The notes beneath the pieces were generated by a model. The model searched no databases. It worked only from the letters and a program-made list of their open reading frames with translations, and was not told the origin of the DNA. Made by a program: the position numbers and the translations under genes. This document shows positions 37,803 through 45,664 of a DNA stretch of 64,000 nucleotides, piece after piece. Numbering within the stretch: the stretch's first letter is position 1; the number at the start of each line of letters is the position of its first letter. Origin of the DNA: Acidianus brierleyi. Its GTDB lineage: Archaea > Thermoproteota > Thermoprotei_A > Sulfolobales > Sulfolobaceae. The stretch is from positions 2,178,501 to 2,242,500 of the forward strand of contig NZ_CP029289.2 in assembly GCF_003201835.2 (NCBI RefSeq), given 5' to 3'.

Positions 37803-38870
37803 TTAAATTAATTCCTTGAGCATTCCATCTACACTTTTCCCATTCATATCATAAACCGTTTGAATTGAAAGTATTAATGAGAACAAAAGTAACCCAACGT
37901 TTCCAATCTTTGTACCTAGTTTAAAGAATTTATTTAGTTTTATTTTACTTTTTTCATTTTCTTGGATTTTTTGAGGAAGAATAATGCTATACCAACCTAG
38001 ATCTTTAAGTTCTTGAGTTACTTTCTCTACATCAATATTATTCCTAAAATCTCTATAAGTCTTTATGCTATCTTCTATAAGTTCCTTTGGCTTATTTACA
38101 GATTTTACTATAATGGGAAGAAGACCTATACTCTCGCTCATGGAAAGATTAGAGGATCTTAATCCCCAATATGCATATCTTAAATAAGATATTAACTCTA
38201 AAGTATAAGCGTCAGCATGCCCCTTACTCTTGATTTCTATTTTCCCTAAGACTTTTCTAAGTATATTCTCTTCTAACTTTAGTTTATCCTCGTTTATAGC
38301 AGTTACCGTTATTTCTTTAGGATTTAGAATTATCTCACCTAAAGTTGTTCCTAAACGTGGCTTTTCGTTACTAAAAAACGCAGAAACTTCATAAAATGGT
38401 AATCCATTAGAAATAATTTTCAAGTATAGAGAACTATCATAATATTGCTCTACAAATTCCCTGTCAACAGAATCAAATTTTTTCAATGTAGTAAGAACGT
38501 CCCTAATTTTATAGTTAAAAGCTACAGGATCTATTTTAAATGAAGCTTTAAGAGAATTGACTATCTCTTCCTTCTTTTTCTTATTCTTGATAAGAGACAA
38601 AATTTCTTCTACAAAGCCTTTAAGTTCTCCATCATTTAGATAGTCTTTTAGTAATCTTTGTTGAAGATAGAGTTCAAAGAAAAGCGGGTCTTTTTCTTTC
38701 AATTCTAATTTAGTATTTAAATCATATTTCTCCAATATTGGTTTTAATAACTCTACATTTGGCTTTTCAATAAGAACTTTCGAACCTATTAATAAAGCAG
38801 AATAAAATTCGTCAGCATTTTTAACTTCTATTTTACCTTCTATAATAACTCTGTAACTTGGTGAACTCAT
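37803..38870 (-). CDS. Hypothetical protein with C-terminal membrane helix
   Basis: A 355-residue, Lys/Glu-rich, mostly helical protein with a possible hydrophobic segment near the end (GNVGLLLFSLILSIQTVY, about residues 323-340). The soluble part has no motif I recognise. It is divergent from pcm, sharing the promoter region at about 38871-38944; no other neighbour suggests a function. Confidence 0.5.
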   Translation of the reverse strand: MSSPSYRVIIEGKIEVKNADEFYSALLIGSKVLIEKPNVELLKPILEKYDLNTKLELKEKDPLFFELYLQQRLLKDYLNDGELKGFVEEILSLIKNKKKKEEIVNSLKASFKIDPVAFNYKIRDVLTTLKKFDSVDREFVEQYYDSSLYLKIISNGLPFYEVSAFFSNEKPRLGTTLGEIILNPKEITVTAINEDKLKLEENILRKVLGKIEIKSKGHADAYTLELISYLRYAYWGLRSSNLSMSESIGLLPIIVKSVNKPKELIEDSIKTYRDFRNNIDVEKVTQELKDLGWYSIILPQKIQENEKSKIKLNKFFKLGTKIGNVGLLLFSLILSIQTVYDMNGKSVDGMLKELI

Positions 38871-38944
38871 TAAATGATTCTTTGATTATGGCTAAAATAT
38901 CTGTCTCCTATATACTTTATTATTTTACAATAAAAACTAATACT

Positions 38945-39637
38945 ATGAATGTTAAGGAATCAATAATTTCTAAAATAAAGAATCCACAATTAGCAATGGC
39001 TTTCACTAAGGTTAATAGAGAAGATTTCCTTCCAGAACAACTAAAAAAGTATGCCTATGACGATAAGTATGTAGAATCTGCACTTACTATTTTACCTAAT
39101 GTCACTACTACTGCTCTAAGCCTTGGAATTTACATGTTAGATTCGCTGGATCTACAGAAAGGTCAAAAAATTCTAGAGATAGGAACGGGAATAGGATATT
39201 ATACTGCATTAATGGCAGAAATTGCTAGTAAGATAGTTTCAATAGAGATAAACGATGATATGTACGAATATTCTAAAAAGAGATTAAATTATAGTAATAT
39301 TGAGCTTATAAAAGGAGATGGAACGTTAGGATACGAAAAGGAAAGTCCTTATGACAGAGTTATAAGCTGGGCTGCTTCGCCCACATTGTTATGTAAGCCA
39401 TTTGAACAACTTAAGGAAGGAGGTATAATGATAACTCCTATAGGAGTCGAAAGAGTACAATGGTTATATAAGATTACTAAAAAGGAAGGAAATCCTATAA
39501 TTGAGAAATTAACTGAAGTAATTTTTATGAGAATGAAAGGAGTATATGGATTTTACGATGATTATGAAGATCCTATAGAAAATAGATTAGAAAAACTAGA
39601 AAGACAAGTCAAATCTATAATATCTAGATTAAAGTAA
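38945..39637 (+). CDS. pcm: Protein-L-isoaspartate O-methyltransferase
   Basis: I choose the ATG at 38945, giving 230 residues. The longer frame from 38858 overlaps the divergent gene and adds residues foreign to the family, and a TATA-like stretch lies just upstream of 38945. Motifs: VNREDFLP, YDDKYVESALTILPNVTTTALSLGIYMLDSL (the family's substrate loop), then motif I KILEIGTGIGYYTALMAEI and motif II PYDRVISWAA. The enzyme repairs isoaspartyl residues with S-adenosylmethionine. The C-terminus ends in a short coiled coil. Confidence 0.88.
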   Translation: MNVKESIISKIKNPQLAMAFTKVNREDFLPEQLKKYAYDDKYVESALTILPNVTTTALSLGIYMLDSLDLQKGQKILEIGTGIGYYTALMAEIASKIVSIEINDDMYEYSKKRLNYSNIELIKGDGTLGYEKESPYDRVISWAASPTLLCKPFEQLKEGGIMITPIGVERVQWLYKITKKEGNPIIEKLTEVIFMRMKGVYGFYDDYEDPIENRLEKLERQVKSIISRLK

Positions 39638-39786
39638 CTACTAAAAAAGAGGTTTAGCCTAATTCTTAATCTAAAAGTCAAGTATCTTATGAAAATTAAC
39701 TAATGAAGAGATTTCTGATGTTATGAATTTGTTATGAATTTTAAAAACAAACATTATAGAAAATTTTTAAAAGTTTCTATTATATA

Positions 39787-40920
39787 TTAAGGATATTTCT
39801 TTCTGAAGAGTAAAATAATAAGTATTACAAATAAGATACCAATGCTTCCTATCCTAATTGCTTTATATACTAGATTTACACTGGATTGATGAGTTATTGA
39901 CGTAGTAATTTTCGTTACGTTATGTATAACTATTGCACCAATGAATTCTCCTACGCACTTACCGTTTTTATAAAAATATACTACCTCTGGATACGGAAGA
40001 TAGAACGATTTACCATTTACGCAGTCTACTTCAGTATAATTGTTAAAATTGATTAATATTCTCTTTTCAGGTATGAAAGAATAGTTAAAATAGTAAAATG
40101 GCCTTATTGTTACGTTTTCTAACGCGGTAGAGTTTACAAAGAATCTCCCATTAGCTAACCACAAGCTACCCCTTGGAAACGTGTAGAGGGTATTATTAAC
40201 AATTACGACACTAAAGTTATATAATTTCTGCATACCAGCGTTACCATAAGTTATCCACACTTTTCCATTGCTAAAATACGCATATCCGTTCGTAGCGCTT
40301 TCTCCAGTAGACGGAATCCCACTATAAGCTACTGGAGGAACATACCAATTTTTATTATATCTGTAATATTCTTTTATAGATATATTAAATCCTTTTGCAA
40401 GTCCCGCTACTGCGCCGTTCCCATATCCCCCTATTACAGTACCAGTATCATAACCAGAATACACTATTCCAATAAATTTACCTTTAAGAACACAAGTTTT
40501 GTTTAACGTTAGAGTTGTATTAGATATAAAGAATTCAATACGAAGCATATTACTAGTGTTTGTCCAAATTGTAGTAATATTAAAGGTACGACCAACAATG
40601 CTACTATAAAAATATTCATAATATGATCCATTGTAGTAAATACTAGTTTCCCATTGCGTATCGTAACCATTTTTAGTTAACATCATTGGCTGAATTACAT
40701 TTTGAACAAATATATTGCTACCATTTAAATTAAGACATACGTTTTCCTGGATTGAAATATCTGGCGATCCAAGCTGTAAAGATATATTGTACAAATTCAC
40801 TATTGCTTGTATTCCATTAGTTTCTACATATCCAAATTCATATCCATAATTAAACCCTGCATGAAATACTGGAATAAAAACTATTAACGTAAGGAGGAGT
40901 AATGCCTTCACAAATATCAT
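39787..40920 (-). CDS. Thermopsin-like extracellular protein
   Basis: A 377-residue protein with a signal peptide (MIFVKALLLLTLIVFIPVFHA), a long Asn-x-Ser/Thr-rich extracellular region and a C-terminal membrane anchor (IGSIGILFVILIILLF) followed by RKKYP. The block GYVETNGIQAIVNLYNISLQ...ICLNLNGSNIFVQNVIQ resembles thermopsin-family acid proteases (A5), which have VQN-type strands. The active-site residues cannot be confirmed here, so it may be an inactive surface relative. The protein would act outside the cell at low pH. Confidence 0.65.
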   Translation of the reverse strand: MIFVKALLLLTLIVFIPVFHAGFNYGYEFGYVETNGIQAIVNLYNISLQLGSPDISIQENVCLNLNGSNIFVQNVIQPMMLTKNGYDTQWETSIYYNGSYYEYFYSSIVGRTFNITTIWTNTSNMLRIEFFISNTTLTLNKTCVLKGKFIGIVYSGYDTGTVIGGYGNGAVAGLAKGFNISIKEYYRYNKNWYVPPVAYSGIPSTGESATNGYAYFSNGKVWITYGNAGMQKLYNFSVVIVNNTLYTFPRGSLWLANGRFFVNSTALENVTIRPFYYFNYSFIPEKRILINFNNYTEVDCVNGKSFYLPYPEVVYFYKNGKCVGEFIGAIVIHNVTKITTSITHQSSVNLVYKAIRIGSIGILFVILIILLFRKKYP

Positions 40921-41093
40921 TAGATTTAAGCAAAATAAAAATCCTTTAGTAATATTAGAAGTGTTTTTAAGATTACTCTATAAAAATTATTTTTAAATCA
41001 GAGCCATACAATACTGTATAAAAATTGATAGGGAGCGATCAAGGAAAACTCTTATAGAAAAAAGTATTAAATTTTCTATTCTCTTATTTCCAT

Positions 41094-42431
41094 ATGAAAA
41101 GTATATATTTACCATTAGTATCTTCAGAAGATCTTCTACCGTTACCTAGATATAAGCAACTTGCAGTATCCTTAGCTAAGGCTGGAGGAAAAGAAAATAG
41201 GTTTACTAAAATAGACATAATAGGCTGGCCATTTTTAGCATATAAGTTAGAAAAAAGCGGAGGCTATCTTATTTTTGATGAAACCCTAAAACTAAGTACA
41301 GAAATAAAAACCTACATAGTTCAAGATTATGAAAGGATATCTTCAATATTAGATAATTCTAAGGACGAAAACGAAATACTTAATTATATAACAAGTATCA
41401 AATGGGGAGATACAAAAGGTAGTTCTGTTCTCAGTTTCAGAGGAATAATAGAACAGAACATGCAGGATATTTTTAAGTTAGGAAACTCTGATATACCTGC
41501 TAGGATTATTGACAAAAGTTTAAAAGAAATAGATATAGAACTTTCTATTTCAGATATAGAAAAAACTATGGAAAAAATAAAAGATGATATTAACAATATA
41601 GAAAGAGCTGAGGAAAAAATTAAGACTACAATAGAAATAATTAAGGGAAGAAAAGCAGAAGATAAAAAGAGAGTAGAAGAGGAATTCAATAAAAAAATTC
41701 TAGAAAAATCTCAGATACTAAAAGAAAATGTTGGCAAAGTTAAAAAAGCCATTGAAGAGGAAGTAGGGAATACAAGTAAACAATTATATTCTAAATTGAC
41801 TGACATAGAAGTTTTAATAGCTAAGGCAGAAATAGACATGGAAGCAGGATATGTTGAAAATGTAAATAGCGTTTATACTGTGAAAAATAAATATCTTAGC
41901 GAGATTAATCAAAAAATTAACGAGATTAAGGAAAAATATAAGAAGGAAATCCATAGGATAGTAGAAGATATTAACTCACTCAAAATAGAAAAGCAAACAG
42001 AAATAAATAGAATAAACAATAAAATACAGGAATTAGATAACATACAAAATCAAGCAATAATTCAATTAGAACAAATAAAAAAGGAGCAATTAACTAGCTT
42101 AGATAGACTAGCAAAATTACCAAAATTTCTCTCATTTATGGAAGATAGAGTTGAGGTAATAGTACCATTTATGGTACTAGAAGGTAATAATAGGATATTA
42201 ATCTCCCCACAAATATACAAAGGAGGAAAGAAAGCTTTCTTTGGAATACTCAAAAAAGATCCGTCCGAAATTTCTACTCAAATTAATGGAATAGAGTTCC
42301 TATTGAATAACTTCTCTTGGAATACAGTAGATTCTTTAAGAAAATATAAGGAAGAAATAGAAAAAGGACTCAAAGAGCTATCAGAAGAAGGATGGAACGT
42401 TAAAAAAAGTTTGGATGAATATTATACATGA
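41094..42431 (+). CDS. Coiled-coil protein, probably partner of the Hef-like helicase
   Basis: A 445-residue protein with a globular start (YLPLVSSEDLLPLPRYKQLAVSLAKAGGKENRFTKIDIIGWPFLAYKL), a long Lys/Glu-rich coiled coil (about residues 165-345) and a globular C-terminal region (VEVIVPFMVLEGNNRILISPQIYKGGKKAFFGIL). I recognise no family. When the 3.2-kb inversion next to it is reversed, the 190-aa gene, the helicase and the small membrane-protein gene follow it on the same strand. A DNA- or membrane-associated complex with the helicase is therefore a fair inference. Confidence 0.6.
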   Translation: MKSIYLPLVSSEDLLPLPRYKQLAVSLAKAGGKENRFTKIDIIGWPFLAYKLEKSGGYLIFDETLKLSTEIKTYIVQDYERISSILDNSKDENEILNYITSIKWGDTKGSSVLSFRGIIEQNMQDIFKLGNSDIPARIIDKSLKEIDIELSISDIEKTMEKIKDDINNIERAEEKIKTTIEIIKGRKAEDKKRVEEEFNKKILEKSQILKENVGKVKKAIEEEVGNTSKQLYSKLTDIEVLIAKAEIDMEAGYVENVNSVYTVKNKYLSEINQKINEIKEKYKKEIHRIVEDINSLKIEKQTEINRINNKIQELDNIQNQAIIQLEQIKKEQLTSLDRLAKLPKFLSFMEDRVEVIVPFMVLEGNNRILISPQIYKGGKKAFFGILKKDPSEISTQINGIEFLLNNFSWNTVDSLRKYKEEIEKGLKELSEEGWNVKKSLDEYYT

Positions 42432-42555
42432 TACAAAAACCATATTTATCAAAGATAATAAAGTGTTAGAATATTTCTAACAAGATAATTTATACATCTG
42501 TTCAAGAAAAGCTAGATTAATATGATATATAATTACGAATCGGAGATTAGCGTTA

Positions 42556-42659
42556 GTGAACTACCGCGCCCTAACGGACGTGGCTTCCTGCTTCAAAGCC
42601 GAGGCTTGCCAAAGGTAGAGGTCTCAGCTCCACAGGCACTAAGGGTCGTTCCGACCCCG
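42556..42659 (-). ncRNA. Predicted TnpB guide RNA scaffold, left copy
   Basis: This is the right-end block shared by four elements in this window, overlapping the last ~30 codons of tnpB and ending in the terminal hairpin and TAGTTCAC. The guide read from the flank would begin TAACGCTAATCTCCGATT. Assigned from the known layout of TnpB omega/reRNAs. Confidence 0.65.
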
Positions 42660-43776
42660 ATCTTCTTAGGATGTTGAGGGAAGCATTATAATCACGATCA
42701 GCGACCCAACCGCACTTGGGACAGACAAACACACGATCAGCCAAAGTTAAGTCCTTCTTAACATGCCCGCACCTAGCACAAGTCATTGAAGTAAAAGCAG
42801 GATCCACTAGAGTGAGTTTCTTACCGTACTTCCCAAGTTGATACTCCATGATACTCCTAAGCTCATGAAAAGCAACATCGTGTAACCTCATCCTCAGCCT
42901 TCTGAGAGACTTACCAACAAGTTGCTTAACGCGAATGTCCTCCATTACGAGAACATCATAATGCTCAGCAAAATACTTACCAAGTTTCATGTACATGTCC
43001 TTCCTAAGGTTCTTCAAGTGTTCGTGAGCCCTCGCTAGACGAATCTTTGCCTTAAACCAGTTGCGTGACAAGAACTTCTTCCTTGAAAGAGCTTTATGAA
43101 GCTTCTTCATCTTGTTGAGTGCCTTCTCATAAGGCCTCTGGTTGGGGACATATTCCCCGTCAGAGGTAGTGAGAAGTTTCTCTACACCAACATCCACAGC
43201 AACAACTTTGTTTGTCTTTGGGAGTTGAGGATACTCTTGATCCACAACGAAAGTAATGTACACTCTCCCTGATGGTGTTAACTTGACTATTACCCTCTTT
43301 ACCTTGTCTAGCGGGAAATCCCTATGAACAATAACGTTGAAGATCCCTAGGTTTGACAGCTGAAGCGTTATTACCTTCTTCTTGTTCTTCTTGCTCTTCG
43401 TCCTTATTTCTCTCACCTTCAGGACTTTCCAACCTGATTGAGGGTAGACGAGGGAGTACCACTTGTGTGCTTTCTTTTCCTTTGGGAAACGTGCTAACCC
43501 ATCGAAGAACCTCTGTCTAGCGTCGTAGAATCTGTCTGCAATCTGCTGCAGTGTTTGGGAATATAGATGTTGATATTGTTCATCCTGTTTTCTCAAATCG
43601 AGAGCTAGTTGCCTCAACTCCGTCTTAGTGAGTCCTTTTCCGTCTCTTTCATGAAAATAGATATCTGTCCAACGTAGAGTGTTGTATACTTCTGACGCTA
43701 ACCTCAACTGGGCTTTTAACGCCCTCAATGTTTGTTCGTTAGTGTACGCTCTGAAGCGTAACCCTACGTCTGGCAT
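42571..43776 (-). CDS. tnpB: TnpB RNA-guided nuclease, left copy
   Basis: A 401-residue TnpB, the IS-encoded ancestor of Cas12 nucleases that uses the element's 3' RNA as guide. The RuvC residues are all present: Asp in VVAVDVGVEKL, Glu in VLVMEDIRVK, Asp in DRDYNASLN; the zinc ribbon is CARCGHVKKD with VCPKCGW. An N-terminal wedge and coiled coil occupy residues 1-120. The ORF runs into the right end (last residues LPLASLGFEAGSHVR), so protein and guide-RNA scaffold overlap. The protein reads the same as that of the right copy (49719-50924), pointing to recent spread. Likely functional. Confidence 0.95.
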   Translation of the reverse strand: MPDVGLRFRAYTNEQTLRALKAQLRLASEVYNTLRWTDIYFHERDGKGLTKTELRQLALDLRKQDEQYQHLYSQTLQQIADRFYDARQRFFDGLARFPKEKKAHKWYSLVYPQSGWKVLKVREIRTKSKKNKKKVITLQLSNLGIFNVIVHRDFPLDKVKRVIVKLTPSGRVYITFVVDQEYPQLPKTNKVVAVDVGVEKLLTTSDGEYVPNQRPYEKALNKMKKLHKALSRKKFLSRNWFKAKIRLARAHEHLKNLRKDMYMKLGKYFAEHYDVLVMEDIRVKQLVGKSLRRLRMRLHDVAFHELRSIMEYQLGKYGKKLTLVDPAFTSMTCARCGHVKKDLTLADRVFVCPKCGWVADRDYNASLNILRRSGSERPLVPVELRPLPLASLGFEAGSHVR

Positions 43777-43879
43777 TAATAGGATATTTGAAAAGAATTA
43801 TTTAAGCTTTACAAAAGGGGGCTATCCATCTCCACCCTTACGGATGGAGTCTTCCGCTCCCTTTGAACCCCTTGTTAAG

Positions 43880-44013
43880 ATAAAGTATTCTCTCTCAACC
43901 TTATATTTTTCTATTAGTAACTAAATTTCCTATAAATAATTCGCTAAGATAATTTTTGTAAGATGATTTTAGGGTCTACCCTCACTGATGGGGTCTTACG
44001 CTCCCTTTGAACC
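43880..44013. other. Second TnpB left end with ISH3-MITE-like remnant
   Basis: Between the complete TnpB element and the IS110 lies a diverged left end of a second TnpB element (43981-44013, ending in CTCCCTTTGAACC). Beside it, at about 43964-43981, is GATTTTAGGGTCTACCC, a degenerate ISH3-type terminal repeat. The rest is AT-rich. It shows that the inner TnpB element jumped into an older element-within-element. Confidence 0.6.
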
Positions 44014-44028
44014 CTATATAGATTAATT

Positions 44029-44160
44029 AGTTGGGGAGAGTAATACTCTCCAACTGGGAAACATGGTCGACCCTTTGACTGAAGCAAAGTCTTCGAACGG
44101 GGGCGTGACAAACCCCTACCATCGGACTGAACATTGTGATAATATGCACGGATATAGGTG
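44029..44160 (+). ncRNA. Predicted IS110 bridge RNA, copy 1
   Basis: A 5' hairpin (44029-44055, AGTTGG and AGAGT arms) is followed by two loop regions. First region: CCCTTTGA (44071-44078) equals the left target; a GAAG/CTTC hairpin follows; AACGGGGG (44096-44103) can pair with right target CCCCTTGTT using two G-T pairs. Second region: ACTGAAC (44126-44132) equals the element's right terminus; after a GTG/CAC hairpin, ATATAGG (44152-44158) pairs with CC plus the element's start CTATAT. This order (target guides, then donor guides) is that of IS110 bridge RNAs. Confidence 0.7.
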
Positions 44161-45124
44161 TGATAAAGAGGTAGGGATCCTAGGAATAGACATATCAAAA
44201 GATCATCTAGTAACGAGTGAGGGGAGGGTCTACGAGAACAACAAGAAGGGTTATGAAGAAATACTAAAAGTGAAACTAAACACAATAGTGGTCGAACCGA
44301 CAGGAGCATACTCAATAAAACCATGTCAATACTTCAAGGAAAAAGGGATCAAGATACTACAAGTAAGCCCAAATATACTATGGAAGGAGAAGGACTTGAG
44401 AGGAAAGAAAACAGATTTTTACGACGCACAAAAACTAATAAACATGGCAAACAAGGCAAAGGAGTACAACTACAACCCATTGAAAGAACTAGTAACACTA
44501 TACGTCTTCCTAAAAGACCTTGAAGTAAAGTACAAGAACAGGGTAAAAAGAGCACTATTCCTAGTCAGTGACGAGGAAAAAATAAGCAAGGAAATGCTTG
44601 AAGAATTCTCTAAAGGAAACTTCAAAATACAATTATACAACTTAGAGTACACAAAGATCGTACTTGAAGAAATCGAAGTATTATCTAAAGCACTACTGGA
44701 AACAAGCGAGAAAATAAAAGAAGTAGAGAAAATGATACAATCACAGTCTGAAAATCACGTTCTATTAACTATACCGGGAATAGGAAAACTTTCTTCGGGA
44801 ATAATAATAGGCATTGTTGGAGACATTAAACGCTTTCCTAACCCTGAGTCCTTCGTAGCCTACTGTGGTTTAGACCCAATAGTTGAGAGGAGCGGTAAAG
44901 CTACTGTAAGTAAGGGAATATCGAAGAAGGGTAATAAGTACTTGCGCAGCTTGTTCTACTTCCTCGCTGAGATGAATTACTCTCGTAATCCTACATTACT
45001 AGAATTTTACGAGAACCATAAGGAAAAGTTGAAGGGAAAGAAGTTGTACACTGCTTTAGCCAGGAAATTGGCTAGAATAGTTTGGAGTGTTTGGTATAAT
45101 AATAAGCCTTATGAGCCTAAGTGA
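44063..45124 (+). CDS. IS110-family transposase (recombinase), copy 1
   Basis: A DEDD-type recombinase plus C-terminal Tnp_2 domain. GILGIDISKDH carries the first Asp, VVEPTGAYS the Glu, KTDFYDAQKLINMA the last two Asp residues; LLTIPGIGKLSSGIIIG and YCGLDPIVERSGKA precede the Ser-containing KGISKKGNKYLRSLFY of the Tnp_2 domain. A long coiled coil lies between the domains. The longest frame starts at 44063, but the first 27 codons overlap the predicted bridge RNA and do not look like protein; the ATG at 44144 is a better start (326 residues). Likely active. Confidence 0.92.
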   Translation: MVDPLTEAKSSNGGVTNPYHRTEHCDNMHGYRCDKEVGILGIDISKDHLVTSEGRVYENNKKGYEEILKVKLNTIVVEPTGAYSIKPCQYFKEKGIKILQVSPNILWKEKDLRGKKTDFYDAQKLINMANKAKEYNYNPLKELVTLYVFLKDLEVKYKNRVKRALFLVSDEEKISKEMLEEFSKGNFKIQLYNLEYTKIVLEEIEVLSKALLETSEKIKEVEKMIQSQSENHVLLTIPGIGKLSSGIIIGIVGDIKRFPNPESFVAYCGLDPIVERSGKATVSKGISKKGNKYLRSLFYFLAEMNYSRNPTLLEFYENHKEKLKGKKLYTALARKLARIVWSVWYNNKPYEPK

Positions 45125-45230
45125 TCCTCCCCAAATCGCCACGTGAATTGAAAGGTACACGTGGCAATCTTAGTTGACATTATGCTTGAAGTTCAACCAA
45201 AATATTTATTACTGAACGCCCCTTGTTAAG

Positions 45231-45635
45231 ATAAAACTCTAATGATGCGGTAAACTGTATCTTATGAATAGAATAGTATACATATACAGGGTGAGAATTA
45301 TTATTATAGAATATGATGTTTCCGGAACCAGAAGTTATTATGCCTAATGTTCCATAAGGAACTTTAGAGGTAGATATTGATGAAGGTAATTTTACTTGTA
45401 TAGGCTAGGACATATTATAGTAAATTAATGACTAATAGCCTGCTGTAGAGTTATAAGGTACAAAAAAGGCAGTCGAAGGACCTATTTCTGCTAGGGTTCC
45501 ATGTTGAAATTGTAATATGTTTTGTTTAAATTCTTTTCCTAATTCAGAATGTATAAGTATTGAAGGCGAAACAAAAAATAGAAATAGACCTATTAATATT
45601 ATAACTATTCCGATTATAAATATCTTGCTGACCAT
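45231..45635 (-). pseudogene. 5' part of a split membrane-protein gene (3' part at 50940-51026)
   Basis: The frame starts MVSKIFIIGIVIILIGLFLFFVSPSIL (signal anchor) and continues through two in-frame TAG codons (45432-45434 and about 45402) to KIQFTASLEFY at the TTTAT site next to the mobile element. Joined to 50940-51026 it gives 492 nt ending in a second membrane helix and KKR. The order, one helix at each end with an extracellular Ser/Tyr/Asn-rich middle, fits a small surface protein. The two amber codons make it a pseudogene even without the insertion. Confidence 0.8.
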
Positions 45636-45664
45636 ATTGACAGCTCGTCAAAAGCCAATAAAAA

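Larger units (their letters stand above)
42556..43879 (-). mobile_element. Complete IS200/IS605-type TnpB element, left copy
   Basis: About 1.3 kb with left end CTTAACAAGG at 43879 (minus strand), a left-end hairpin near 43838-43858 (CTCCATCC-GTAA-GGGTGGAG type), tnpB, and the right end with TAGTTCAC at 42556. TTTAT (43880-43884 complemented) precedes the left end. There is no tnpA, so mobility would need a transposase in trans. It is inserted in the left-end region of another, IS110-bearing copy of the same element type. Confidence 0.88.
44014..45220 (+). mobile_element. IS110-family element, copy 1
   Basis: About 1.2 kb from CTATATAGATTAATT to ACTGAACGCC, without terminal inverted repeats, as usual for IS110. 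It interrupts the TnpB left end precisely: CTCCCTTTGAACC on the left and CCTTGTTAAG on the right are contiguous in the uninterrupted left end at 43857-43879. The element carries one transposase gene and an upstream structured RNA candidate. A hairpin GCCACGTG/CACGTGGC lies downstream of the gene near 45138-45165. Confidence 0.85.

Noticed and set aside
38858..38944. N-terminal extension of Pcm
   Set aside because: It overlaps the divergent gene and adds residues foreign to the family; the ATG at 38945 has a TATA-like element just upstream.
42421..42555. 3' part of the split membrane-protein gene to the left of the left composite
   Set aside because: No frame there continues the protein; the matching end is at 50940-51026, which revealed the inversion.
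44323..44555. ORFs on both strands inside the IS110 transposase (also 49086-49318 and 58776-59008)
   Set aside because: Shadow frames of the transposase; they recur identically in every copy.
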